A DNA stretch of 53,657 bases from JBIKWM01 sp044356305. GTDB lineage: Bacteria; Bacteroidota; Bacteroidia; UBA10329. The notes under the pieces are model-generated. The model had not been told where the DNA came from and did no database searches. It saw nothing but the letters and a program-made list of their open reading frames with translations. Location of the stretch: assembly GCA_044356305.1 (NCBI GenBank), contig JBIKWM010000022.1, positions 1-53,657 of the forward strand, read 5' to 3'. Shown here piece by piece: positions 17,719-26,953 of this stretch. Position numbers and translations under genes: made by a program. The first letter of the stretch is position 1. The number at the start of each line of letters is the position of its first letter.

Positions 17719-19386
17719 ATGAGAATAACTACAGCGTTCAGCCGGATAGCCTTGTGTGCGGGATTGGTTGCGCCTTTGGCCGCATCCTCTCAAAACCTCG
17801 GGGTTGACATTGCCACCCCTCAACAAAAGCTTGATGTGGCAGGCGGCTTGAAGATCGGGAACTCTACCAATGGGATCGGTGGTTCGTTCCGATGGACCGG
17901 GACCAACATGGAATGGCATGATGGAGTTGCGTGGCGCAACATCGGGTCTGTAGGCGGTGGCGGCTCGGGCACGACTAACTTTTTACCCAAGTGGACTTCA
18001 TCCACCGCGCTTGGCAACAGCCAACTCTTTGACAACGGCACCAACGTAGGTATTGGCACAAACACTCCGTTGCAAACGTTGCACTTGGTAGGGACGGCAC
18101 GCATCAGTACCCTGACGGGCGCCACTGGTGGTGTGGTGACGGCCAACACGTCAGGAGATGTCTCGAGAGTCAGTTTTACCGGGAACGTTGACGATGTACT
18201 GACCGGCAATGGTGCTTTCACTGATATCGCAACAATTGTGTCAGACGACTGGACAATGAGTGGCAACCTCCTGTTCCCGAACAACTTGTCGGCCGATGTT
18301 GGTGTTGGCACAAATACCCCATCGCAACGACTTGAATTGGAGGTAAGCAATGCAGGCTTCAACCTTCCCTTATTCATCCAGAACCGTAACAACACTACTG
18401 GCAATGTGGTGGGCATAGGGTTTACAAACGAGAACAATTTCAACTTCGCAAAGGCTGCTATAATTCATGAACGTGGTGCAGCGGGACTAGGGGTAGGCGA
18501 CATGAAATTCCTTGTACGCTCATCAGCTGACAATGCTGGCGTAGATATCAATGATACACGAATGACAATAACAAGCGGTGGCACTGTTGGTATCAACTCA
18601 TTAAGTGGTGCTGGTTCACGTGTGGTTGTGGCCGATGCCTCTGGCAACCTGACCGCCACTGCACTTGCCAGCTCCTATGATGGCGATATACAGAGCGTGA
18701 CCGCTGGCGATGGACTTACAGGTGGTGGAACGTCAGGTGCTGTCACTGTGACTGCCTCTGCCAATAATGGCCTCACGGTCAACTCGGGGGCTGATGCTAT
18801 TCAGTTAGGAGGCGCTTTGACGGCTTCAACCACAATAACTGCCGGCAACTTCGACATGACATATAACATGAGCGGTACAGGCGATTTCCGCGTGCAGGAT
18901 AACGGGACCGATGTTCTCTTTATTAAGGACGATGGTAATGTTGGTATCGGTCAGACTAACCCTACTTATAAATTGCATGTAACTGGCAAGGTTAAGACGA
19001 ACGGAATCAACGAGACCTCTGATGCCCGTTTGAAGACCAATGTAAGGGCCATAGAAAGTGCCTTAGATAAAGTGCTGAGATTGGAAGGCGTCACCTATGA
19101 TTGGAAAACCAAGGAATTCCCACAGATGCAGTTCTCTGAAGGCCGTCAGTATGGCCTCATTGCACAGCAGGTTGAATCGGTGATTCCTGAATTGGTTCAG
19201 ACCGATGGTGAAGGATGGAAATCGATAGAATACAGCCATCTGGTGCCGGTTCTGATTGAGGCGCTCAAAGAGATGAAGGGTCTGGTAGGCACACAACAAG
19301 AGCAGATTGATGTGCTAAAAGCGGAGCTACAGACTTTGCGCACCACCACCCATCAGCTCAGTGGTTTCGGATCATCAAATCGCTGA
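17719..19386 (+). CDS. Tail-fibre-like protein with C-terminal peptidase S74 chaperone
   Basis: 555 aa. Signal peptide MRITTAFSRIALCAGLVAPLAASSQ, then a long beta-structured stalk with repeated NVGIGTNTP-like turns (near residues 110, 193 and 411), as in trimeric fibre proteins. Residues about 434-555 are the intramolecular chaperone auto-processing domain (peptidase S74): SDARLKTN, where the serine is the expected self-cleavage residue, then GLIAQQVESVIPELV and SIEYSHLVPVLIEALKEM, ending in a coiled coil. Such domains assemble phage endosialidase spikes, but in Bacteroidota they are common on secreted non-phage proteins, and no phage genes lie nearby. It probably forms a surface fibre. The next two genes follow closely. 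Confidence 0.88.
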   Translation: MRITTAFSRIALCAGLVAPLAASSQNLGVDIATPQQKLDVAGGLKIGNSTNGIGGSFRWTGTNMEWHDGVAWRNIGSVGGGGSGTTNFLPKWTSSTALGNSQLFDNGTNVGIGTNTPLQTLHLVGTARISTLTGATGGVVTANTSGDVSRVSFTGNVDDVLTGNGAFTDIATIVSDDWTMSGNLLFPNNLSADVGVGTNTPSQRLELEVSNAGFNLPLFIQNRNNTTGNVVGIGFTNENNFNFAKAAIIHERGAAGLGVGDMKFLVRSSADNAGVDINDTRMTITSGGTVGINSLSGAGSRVVVADASGNLTATALASSYDGDIQSVTAGDGLTGGGTSGAVTVTASANNGLTVNSGADAIQLGGALTASTTITAGNFDMTYNMSGTGDFRVQDNGTDVLFIKDDGNVGIGQTNPTYKLHVTGKVKTNGINETSDARLKTNVRAIESALDKVLRLEGVTYDWKTKEFPQMQFSEGRQYGLIAQQVESVIPELVQTDGEGWKSIEYSHLVPVLIEALKEMKGLVGTQQEQIDVLKAELQTLRTTTHQLSGFGSSNR

Positions 19387-19391
19387 TTACC

Positions 19392-19832
19392 ATGTCGAAA
19401 AGAATCTGGCTGGCCGCATCTGTGGTCTGCGCCTTCGGCACATTTTGCCTCACAGAGGCCCTTGCCCAACGTTCTATTGACCTAAGCGGAAAATGGACGG
19501 TTGAGAAGGTTTCGCTGAAGGGCGGTGATGCCATCGGCATCACGGAGCAGAATTGTACATGGTGCGGACATTTCAACACCAATGTCCCGATGGTAGTTGG
19601 CAAAGACCAGAAAGTTGCTTACCAATTTGAAGGTGAACCGAAAAGGGCACTATTCAAACTTGAAGGCGAAGTCAAGATGAAGGTGGTCTTCCTGAATAGC
19701 CCCGATATCCCTGAAGGGGGAACAATTGAAGAGTATTCGGTCTATGACTTTAAAGTGGTGGGTGATGGTTTCACTCTGTCACGTCAAGACCCCGCAATCA
19801 CTGAGTTTTACCAGTTCAAGCGGATACCATGA
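19392..19832 (+). CDS. Small secreted protein, lipocalin-like, function unknown
   Basis: 146 aa with signal peptide MSKRIWLAASVVCAFGTFCLTEALAQ. The mature part begins IDLSGKWTVEKVSLKGG and continues as beta strands, which resembles the start of lipocalin/META-type folds (GxW near the N-terminus). It has a CTWC pair at mature residues that could form a disulfide or bind a metal. It starts 5 bp after the fibre gene and its stop overlaps the next gene's start by four bases (ATGA), so the three genes are very likely one transcript. Confidence 0.65.
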   Translation: MSKRIWLAASVVCAFGTFCLTEALAQRSIDLSGKWTVEKVSLKGGDAIGITEQNCTWCGHFNTNVPMVVGKDQKVAYQFEGEPKRALFKLEGEVKMKVVFLNSPDIPEGGTIEEYSVYDFKVVGDGFTLSRQDPAITEFYQFKRIP

Positions 19833-22800
19833 GGAATAAGTACACACTACTTGCGGCTCTTTTGGTTACAGGCCTGACCCAAGTATTTGGCCAGAATGTC
19901 GATGTGCAGGTACGCCTTATCTCCGTGGAGCACAACGACTATGGCGATTGCGGAGGATGCGGAAGCCCCGACCCTACGTGGAAAGTCTCTGGCACCACTA
20001 ATGGGGCAGGAGGCACATTGACAACATCAACCCCATGCGTTCACATAGACGGTATGGGCGGAACCACATCATCTGGGTACACAAATCAGATTCTGAGTCA
20101 CAGCAACTCTTCCGCCACTACGGTTACCATGGGCATCGATGCGTGGGAGAAAAACTGTTCAGATGGGGGATGTTCTTATTCGGGCGGTGCTCCATTCAGT
20201 CCGTGTTGGAGCGTCTATAACGATAACAACCGATGCAATTCGAGTAATGTATCTTCCGTATCTTTTAGAACGGATCCCCCATGTCAATGGAACACCTACA
20301 CAACGTCATTTTGTGGTAGCTACAGTTATAGCTATCAGGTATATTGGAACTGGTCGGTTGCACCAACAATTACATCTCATCCCACTGCTAACACATCCCT
20401 ATGCAGTGGTAGTACTAATCTGACTGTTTCTGTCAATTCCAATTCCGGGCACTCTCTCGGACGATTCTACCAATGGCAGATTTCCGAGAACACCTCCTGT
20501 GCAGGTGCATCGAATTGGTCGGACATTCCTGGCGCAACGAGTAGCACATTCGCCACCGCAAAAATTGCCGGTACCAGACTGTATCGCTGTAAAGTCACTT
20601 CGAATTGCACCGCGGATTTCAATTCTAACACAGCCTTCTCGAACTGTGCCGCTGTAACTTACCATCCCATGGACGGGACAACTTCTGCAGCTGGTTCGGT
20701 TCCATATCGGAACGGGGATACCCCACCGGCCATACAATCTTCCATTTGTGGTATCTCTGTACTCCCGGGTTCAAGCCATGTGCTCAATACACTTCAGCCA
20801 CCTAATGTCGATGCTGTTGCGAACCTGAGCGGATATTCATGGTCAGCCACCGGTGGATCATTCTCTTCCACTACTGCAAGTTCAACCACTTGGACTGCAC
20901 CGACAGCTGTTGGTAGTTATACCATTACCTGTCAATATCAAAGTGCCTGTGGCAGCAACTACAACTCACCTGGCTGCGTGGTTAATGTGGTTGCACCCAA
21001 TTGCGATTTCGCCTATGTCTCAACAAGCGGTTCTGATGTCGTTACTGCTGGTGGGCCCGCTAACCCGTACGCCTCGGTCGGATATGCTGTGTCTCAGCTG
21101 GGTACCCGTACATATGTCCGCGTAGCTGAGGGGTCATACTCGCAGGCATCTATAATAAACATACCTGCCAACGTGACCATTGAAGGGGGGTATCGAATCA
21201 CTGGGGGGCAATGGAGTAAGAACAGTTCAGCCACTACCACAATAAATTTCACTGCTGCTGCAACTGAATTAGCTGATGCCAACTCTGGCCATAATGTCGG
21301 GTTCAAGGCGAGCAGCGCTGGTTGGTCCTTGCAGGACCTTACAATTACCACAGCTGCAGCCTCTGGAACTGCCTCGAGTGGTAGGGGAAAGTCGAATTAC
21401 TGCGTTTATTTAAACGGTGCCAGCAATTACAACATAATCCGGTGTGTCCTCACCCCTGGGGCAGCATCATCGGGTTCTGCTGGGGCGAATGGTTCTACAG
21501 GTCATACTGGGGCGGCTGGCGCAAATGGTCAGTCCGCCTCGTGCAATGATGGGGCCAAGACAGGTGGGAATGGAGGAAGTAGCGGCTCAAATGCCTGGGG
21601 CAATAATGGCGGTGCTGGTGGTAAAGGAGGCAACTCGACCGGTGGTGGAGGGGCCACCAATGCAGGTGTTTCAGGCACAGCCGGTGGCGGATCAGGAGGA
21701 GGTGGTGGTACCTTAGGTGCGGCTGGCACGAATGGAGGCGGAAATTGTGGCACTAATTCAACTGGGGGTAATGCTGGTTCAGGCGGGGGATTCACCACAA
21801 CAACTGCCAATACAACGGGTACTGATGGTGGTACTGCAGGCAATACCGAATCATTCGGTACATTTTATGTTCCAAGCGGGCAGGGAAGTCAGGGCGGGCA
21901 TGGCCGAGCTGGAGGCGGTGGAGGGGGTGGAGGTGCTAGTAGGGGCCAGAACGGACAATCTGTCGTATGCGTGAGCAATGGTGGTAATGCAGGTGGCGGG
22001 GGTGGCCAAGGTGGTGGAGGCGGACAAGGAGGTTTCGGTGGTTGGGGCGGCGGAGGACGCTTCGGAATTTATCGCAACAATTCCAACACCGGAGCGAACA
22101 TATCGAACGTGAACTTGAGTGTAGGTAGTGGAGCCACAGGCGGTGTCGGAGGCACAGGGGGCAATGGTGGAAATGGTGGTGGACAAGGCATTGGATTGAA
22201 TTCATGTCAATCAGAACGTGGCAATGCCGGAGATGGAGGATTTGGAGGTGCTGGTGCGAGGGGGGGCAGCGGTCAAACTGGTGCCACTGGCACGTCAGGT
22301 CAATTGTACACCGTTGGATCCGGATTCACATCTCCTTCTGCAGCAATTCCCAACCCAACTACTGTAACTGTCAATTACCAGAACACCAAAGCCTGCGTCA
22401 ATTCTGAAATCTCAATTTCAAAAGGTGCGGGAAGCTGGAGCCTTCCGGGTGGTTTGACCTTTGTGAATGATCAGACCTCATCTACAACATCATTTACTAC
22501 TGCCAGTGCTACAGCATTGGTTACAACCAATTCCACTGGTACCTACGATTTGACCGCGAATGGAGGTCTGTATGACAATTACCTAAGCGTGGTAGATGGG
22601 GCTCGACCACTACCGACCATTACCCCCAGTCCTACCTCTATTTGCGATGGGGGTTCGTTCACATTGACCGCTGGAAACCTATACGGAACGACCATAGGCT
22701 ATGATTGGGTTGTCTTTACGACCAACGCCAATTCCCCTCTCCAGTCTTCAACGCTAGCGTCACCGACTTTCACTTTGACAGGTGCTGCTACCTACAACAT

Positions 22801-23689
22801 TCGGTTAAGGGTCAATGAACAATGCTGTGGGTGGTCTCGACCAGTGTATTCTACGATTACGGTCAACTCTGATCCCACAGTACCGAACGCACTGACGAAA
22901 ACTGTAGGGAGCAATTTCACTCAGGTTTGCGAGGGGGCCACAGGTTTGTCGGTAAATGCCGCTTCAGGTAGCACAGGGGGAGCGGGCACGTGTAATTACG
23001 AATACAGCTTCATCAACACAACAGGTGGTTGGTCAGCATGGTCAACCTCTATTCCGTCCATCACTGCAGGTGCTGCACCTGGCACTGTCAAAGTGAAGGC
23101 CCGTAGAAACTGCAATGGAAACGGTTGCGATATCTCAGCCGAGACTTCCGAGGTAGAATGGGAGGTTGTGGCCGATCCATCCTGGGCAACCATCACGGTT
23201 ACCCCCACAACTCTGCAATGTCAAGAGCCTGTGTACTTTGGGGCTGCGGTGAATAACGGTCTTGGCGGTACGATCACATTCGTAAGAGCAACGACATCGA
23301 TGGGTGCCGGTACAACGGTCACATCTCCAGACATCCCACCATCTCCGAATACATATTACTACCGGCCTCAGTTTGCTGCATCAGGTCTGGGTTGCAATCT
23401 GGCAGATGGAACTCAGACAACCGTGACCATGACCAATGCCATTAATCCGGGATTCAAAACATGGGTCGGCTATACCGACAACAATTGGAATGTGGATGAT
23501 AACTGGGATTGTTATGGGGTGCCAACAGTATCTGACCGAGTAATTATTCCAGCGGCACCTTTGGGCGGAAATAATCCGGTGATTTTCAATGGTGATACTG
23601 GTAACTGCCTTGATATTGAAGTACGCGGAAACACAGTTGACCTATTAGAGATTCAGGACGGAGCAACTCTGAACGTCACTGCACCTTGA
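19829..23689 (+). CDS. Very large glycine-rich secreted adhesin
   Basis: 1286 aa with signal peptide MRNKYTLLAALLVTGLTQVFGQ. The order is: a cysteine-containing N-terminal beta domain; Ig/PKD-like domains (about 180-390); a parallel beta-helix-like region (about 395-530, DUF1565-like: YVSTSGSDVV, YVRVAEGSYSQASI); a glycine-rich, low-complexity region (about 544-821) of GG, GGA and GGN turns; then more Ig-like domains and a final domain opening TWVGYTDNNWNVDDNWDC and closing at GATLNVTAP. That last domain is common in Bacteroidota adhesins, where it is normally followed by further repeats and a sorting domain. Here the protein ends at that point and no T9SS domain follows. A terminator lies directly behind. 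Confidence 0.82.
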   Translation: MRNKYTLLAALLVTGLTQVFGQNVDVQVRLISVEHNDYGDCGGCGSPDPTWKVSGTTNGAGGTLTTSTPCVHIDGMGGTTSSGYTNQILSHSNSSATTVTMGIDAWEKNCSDGGCSYSGGAPFSPCWSVYNDNNRCNSSNVSSVSFRTDPPCQWNTYTTSFCGSYSYSYQVYWNWSVAPTITSHPTANTSLCSGSTNLTVSVNSNSGHSLGRFYQWQISENTSCAGASNWSDIPGATSSTFATAKIAGTRLYRCKVTSNCTADFNSNTAFSNCAAVTYHPMDGTTSAAGSVPYRNGDTPPAIQSSICGISVLPGSSHVLNTLQPPNVDAVANLSGYSWSATGGSFSSTTASSTTWTAPTAVGSYTITCQYQSACGSNYNSPGCVVNVVAPNCDFAYVSTSGSDVVTAGGPANPYASVGYAVSQLGTRTYVRVAEGSYSQASIINIPANVTIEGGYRITGGQWSKNSSATTTINFTAAATELADANSGHNVGFKASSAGWSLQDLTITTAAASGTASSGRGKSNYCVYLNGASNYNIIRCVLTPGAASSGSAGANGSTGHTGAAGANGQSASCNDGAKTGGNGGSSGSNAWGNNGGAGGKGGNSTGGGGATNAGVSGTAGGGSGGGGGTLGAAGTNGGGNCGTNSTGGNAGSGGGFTTTTANTTGTDGGTAGNTESFGTFYVPSGQGSQGGHGRAGGGGGGGGASRGQNGQSVVCVSNGGNAGGGGGQGGGGGQGGFGGWGGGGRFGIYRNNSNTGANISNVNLSVGSGATGGVGGTGGNGGNGGGQGIGLNSCQSERGNAGDGGFGGAGARGGSGQTGATGTSGQLYTVGSGFTSPSAAIPNPTTVTVNYQNTKACVNSEISISKGAGSWSLPGGLTFVNDQTSSTTSFTTASATALVTTNSTGTYDLTANGGLYDNYLSVVDGARPLPTITPSPTSICDGGSFTLTAGNLYGTTIGYDWVVFTTNANSPLQSSTLASPTFTLTGAATYNIRLRVNEQCCGWSRPVYSTITVNSDPTVPNALTKTVGSNFTQVCEGATGLSVNAASGSTGGAGTCNYEYSFINTTGGWSAWSTSIPSITAGAAPGTVKVKARRNCNGNGCDISAETSEVEWEVVADPSWATITVTPTTLQCQEPVYFGAAVNNGLGGTITFVRATTSMGAGTTVTSPDIPPSPNTYYYRPQFAASGLGCNLADGTQTTVTMTNAINPGFKTWVGYTDNNWNVDDNWDCYGVPTVSDRVIIPAAPLGGNNPVIFNGDTGNCLDIEVRGNTVDLLEIQDGATLNVTAP

Positions 23690-23710
23690 GAAAAATTGCC
23701 TCTTCCAATA

Positions 23711-23742
23711 AAGGGCGGTGGGAATTCCCATCGCCCTTTTTT
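23711..23742 (+). terminator. Intrinsic terminator
   Basis: Stem aagggcggtgg / ccatcgccctt (one G-U pair) around loop gaattc, 23711-23738, followed by a T-run to 23742. Confidence 0.85.
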
Positions 23743-23748
23743 CTGCCT

Positions 23749-24549
23749 ATGATTGGACTGATTCAGTCTATTCTCCTCTTTTCTAGTCCTTCAGCATCTT
23801 CACAGGAATTGAGTGATAGGATCAGAACTTCGGTTCAGGGTGCCGAATCTTACTTCATGAATGAAGGATTGCACACTTCAGGCCGTGACGTAATTATGAT
23901 TTTGGATGTGCTGAAAAACAAGAACGAAATTCTTGACGGATTTCCTGCCATTGAGGAATTCATTGCGAATGACCCAGAGCTGCGTTGGTCATATTTTCAG
24001 GTCGGAGGACAGTACTTTCAGGGCAAATCGCGAATCACTATTCCTGATTCTCTTGTGCTCAATTGGTTATCAAGAGATTATCCATCAATGGATGTGCTCA
24101 CGGTTTACTCGTTCTACTGTGTGCAGTATGGACTCCCAAAGGACTATCTGAGTATGCTTTACAGGAAAACGGTGTTGGGAGATTATGATCTTACTCATGC
24201 TGCTCTTCAGTTGGCGGCCTGTGAACAGAACGGCTGTATCTCAGCCACAGACTCGGTCAATCAATTGAGGAACTTGATCTGTGAAGGGTTGGAGCAGATC
24301 ATCGAAATGCCCTTTGAGACTGAGCAAGCTATAGACATTTACGCTGAGACATTGGTTATGAAGTCTATGTTGAAAGGCTGCAAGGCCATATCATCATCAG
24401 AGATCAGTCGATTGCTACAAGTTCAGAATGCTGATGGCGGTTGGCCTTCAGGAAGACCAGATGAGGATTCTCGTCATCATGCCTCAATGTTAGGTCTGTG
24501 GGCCCTCGTAAACTATTGTGCTCAAACTGGAATCCCTTTGCATCAGTGA
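23749..24549 (+). CDS. Secreted protein with prenyltransferase-like toroid repeats
   Basis: 266 aa if started at MIGLIQSILLFSSPSASSQ, a signal peptide; the open frame begins 21 codons earlier but that part lies across the terminator. The protein is helical and has at its end LLQVQNADGGWPSGRPDED followed by HHASMLGLWALVNY, which is the repeat pattern of prenyltransferase/squalene-cyclase alpha-alpha toroids (DGGWP plus a following helix). No catalytic DXDD or zinc site is visible, so it is probably a binding protein rather than an enzyme. Codon use looks more AT-rich than in the housekeeping genes of the window. It overlaps the convergent gene by seven bases. Confidence 0.65.
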   Translation: MIGLIQSILLFSSPSASSQELSDRIRTSVQGAESYFMNEGLHTSGRDVIMILDVLKNKNEILDGFPAIEEFIANDPELRWSYFQVGGQYFQGKSRITIPDSLVLNWLSRDYPSMDVLTVYSFYCVQYGLPKDYLSMLYRKTVLGDYDLTHAALQLAACEQNGCISATDSVNQLRNLICEGLEQIIEMPFETEQAIDIYAETLVMKSMLKGCKAISSSEISRLLQVQNADGGWPSGRPDEDSRHHASMLGLWALVNYCAQTGIPLHQ

Positions 24550-26417
24550 CCTATTTTACGCATTTCAGTCATCGACCAGGTTGCACCTTCATTCAATGCG
24601 AGGGCTTTTTTAAACATCTCTTCCGCTCGAGTCGTGTCCCCCGCCTCAAGTGCCAACTGTCCCGCATTCTCGTAAGACTGAAAATAACCTGAGGCATTGC
24701 TCATAAATGACCTGTTGATCTTTTCGGCCTCCGCCTTCCTACCAGCCCGATAAAGGAGTAGAAACAGATTCTGATTTGCCTCGATGTGGCCACTATCCAA
24801 TTGCAATGTGATTGCATACTCAATCTCAGCCTGATCTGATCTGCCAGAAATGAGGTGTGCGGTGCCCAACAGGTAATGCGCCTCGGCAGAATTCGGGTCT
24901 ATGTCAATGGCCCGATTGAGGTGATGCAGGCCCTTTTCCATATCTCCGAGGTCAAATGCAGCGTTCTGTCCAATCCGCAGATGCGGGACAAAGAGATTCT
25001 CTCTGACCATTAGAGACCGTTCATAGGAAATTACCGCCTTCTTTAAATACCCAACCCGCGCAAGACTATCTGTGGACTTCTCGCCTTTCATCCAATAGAC
25101 ATCACCTAGATTGAAATTGGCCTGGGCACTTCTCCTTACATAAGGAGCATCACGATCCATGAGGGTAACGGCATTCTTCCATTGTAATGAGCGGGTCACT
25201 GTCCAACCCACAGAAGGAATCAGCACCAATATCGTTGCAGGCACAATCAACTGTGGCCGCTTCAATATGGGCAATCGGCCGATAATTAAAATCACGAATG
25301 AGATGAAGAACAAAGAAGGGGCATAAAGTGCGCGCTCTGTCACAATGCCTGTATTGACCAATACAGTGTTCGAATAGAGCAACATACCGATAAGATAGGC
25401 CAGACCAAAGAACCCGATAGCCTCGCCCCTGTACAGTGTCCGGATGCTATAGACCAGGACCGCCATATGCAGAACAATGGAGGCGAATGTGGTCAAATCA
25501 GCTGAATGAGGTACCGGCATCATATTGTATCCGTAGTAGAAACAGAGCGGAAACGGCCAGAACATGATTCGGACATAGAACCAAAGTGTGGCCATGGCAA
25601 AATTTAACCGGGTCAACAGTCCCGACTCGGCCACTATCGGATTCTCAACGAACATGATATCGCGCACCACGTTAGGAAGCCACTGCTGCACAGACATAAT
25701 AATAAGTGCAGTGCACGCGGCCAATAAGACAAAGGCAGTCCCCGCCTTGGCAAGTCCCTTCTCTCTTGTGGTCAGAAAAACCCCGAGCGGGATGATTCCG
25801 ATGAATGGAAGACATGATTTCTTGGTAAGAATGGCCAACGCAAAGAGAAAAAGCCCGACCGCTACCATCAGACGCTGATCGGTGCGAGCCCAACGCAGCC
25901 ATGCCCTAAATGAGGCCGCACTCAGAGCAAAGCTCAACAGTTCCTCCCTGTTCTTGATGCTGGCCACTACTTCGGTATGAACAGGATGCACTACATACAG
26001 GAGGGTGATGACGAATGAAAAGAGTGAACTAAGACCCAAACGGATAAGAAGACCGAACACCAACCAGATATTCAACGCATAGTACGCTGCATTCATGAGG
26101 TGATGGAATGCAGGGCTTTCCCCTACAAGTGCTCGCTCAAGGATCAGGGTGACCTGAGCCACTGGTCGGTATTCAAAATTGAACCCTTCTTGTTTGATAT
26201 AGTAATCGGTAAGGGTGGGCCATAGGCCCTTCAGACCCAGATCGTAATTGGTATTCGCAACCAGGATGTCATCAAACGACCAGTCGTTGAGCACTGTGGG
26301 GCAATAGAGCAGAAACGCAAAAAGCGCCAAAGCAAGCGCTCCATTTCGGGTAACGAAATGCTCGAATCCTTGAAGGATGTTTGGTGAAGCCTCAGCCGAA
26401 GGGCCTTTTTTGGCCAT
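24543..26417 (-). CDS. TMTC-like membrane glycosyltransferase with C-terminal TPRs
   Basis: 624 aa polytopic membrane protein. It has about 9-11 hydrophobic segments, an early luminal acidic motif (LNDWSFDD near residue 45-55) and HPVHTEVVASIKNREELL near 150, the signature of the TMTC/DUF1736 group of GT-C O-mannosyltransferases. Residues about 430-620 are TPR repeats, such as ANFNLGDVYW, AHLRIGQNAA and NSAEAHYLLGTAHLISGRS. In animals TMTC proteins O-mannosylate cadherins; in bacteria the acceptor is unknown, but secreted or outer-membrane proteins are plausible. It is the last gene of a leftward operon, 11 bp after the TonB-like gene. Confidence 0.82.
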   Translation of the reverse strand: MAKKGPSAEASPNILQGFEHFVTRNGALALALFAFLLYCPTVLNDWSFDDILVANTNYDLGLKGLWPTLTDYYIKQEGFNFEYRPVAQVTLILERALVGESPAFHHLMNAAYYALNIWLVFGLLIRLGLSSLFSFVITLLYVVHPVHTEVVASIKNREELLSFALSAASFRAWLRWARTDQRLMVAVGLFLFALAILTKKSCLPFIGIIPLGVFLTTREKGLAKAGTAFVLLAACTALIIMSVQQWLPNVVRDIMFVENPIVAESGLLTRLNFAMATLWFYVRIMFWPFPLCFYYGYNMMPVPHSADLTTFASIVLHMAVLVYSIRTLYRGEAIGFFGLAYLIGMLLYSNTVLVNTGIVTERALYAPSLFFISFVILIIGRLPILKRPQLIVPATILVLIPSVGWTVTRSLQWKNAVTLMDRDAPYVRRSAQANFNLGDVYWMKGEKSTDSLARVGYLKKAVISYERSLMVRENLFVPHLRIGQNAAFDLGDMEKGLHHLNRAIDIDPNSAEAHYLLGTAHLISGRSDQAEIEYAITLQLDSGHIEANQNLFLLLYRAGRKAEAEKINRSFMSNASGYFQSYENAGQLALEAGDTTRAEEMFKKALALNEGATWSMTEMRKIGH

Positions 26418-26428
26418 CGGGAATTGAA

Positions 26429-26953
26429 TTAACGGAACTCGACAAAGACCTGACCACGGGTCTCCAAAGGAGCCTTGGGGTCGCTATTGAACTTGGCCTC
26501 TTGGCAGGCTAGTTTAGCCTTTGGAAACAGGTAGGTATCATTTGAAGTGCGAGTGCCGGGGGCACCAGGTTCAGCGATCTTCACATTTCCGTAACGGTCA
26601 ATCATGACGTCCACCACCACGGTACCCTGATCATTGGTGCCAAGGGTGATTTTCGGGAACTTGATCATGTCACGGCCATCCATGGTGTAGGCCACCGCAC
26701 CGTTCGGGCCACTGAACGACTTGCGTCCTGTGGATGCTGAAGTAACCTCACTGCCTGAATCGATAAAGAACTGAATGGTCCTTACATCCTCGACACGTAG
26801 ATTGCGCGGAGCACCATTGTGCATCATTATCAAGGTGCCCTTATCAAGCCGAATCACTTCGCCCTTGAGCATCTCACCGTCCTTCAGTAATACAGTATGC
26901 TGAGCTGAAGAGGCGATAGGCAGCCACAACAGCAATGCGATAATAGTCCTCAT
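26429..26953 (-). CDS. Secreted protein with TonB-like C-terminal domain
   Basis: 174 aa with signal peptide MRTIIALLLWLPIASSAQ. The first half (HTVLLKDGEMLKGEVIRLDKGTL in outline) resembles an SH3-like beta barrel. The C-terminal half matches a TonB C-terminal-type fold: GTVVVDVMIDRYGNV, PGAPGTRTSNDTY, RGQVFVEF. It lacks the N-terminal anchor and Pro-rich linker of a true TonB. Its start overlaps the stop of the coiled-coil gene by four bases (ATGA on the minus strand), so the two are translationally coupled. Together they could make up a split TolA/TonB-like periplasm-spanning unit. Confidence 0.7.
   Translation of the reverse strand: MRTIIALLLWLPIASSAQHTVLLKDGEMLKGEVIRLDKGTLIMMHNGAPRNLRVEDVRTIQFFIDSGSEVTSASTGRKSFSGPNGAVAYTMDGRDMIKFPKITLGTNDQGTVVVDVMIDRYGNVKIAEPGAPGTRTSNDTYLFPKAKLACQEAKFNSDPKAPLETRGQVFVEFR

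Noticed and set aside
17719..19386. Prophage tail fibre
   Set aside because: It has a signal peptide and no phage genes stand beside it. S74 domains are common on secreted Bacteroidota proteins.
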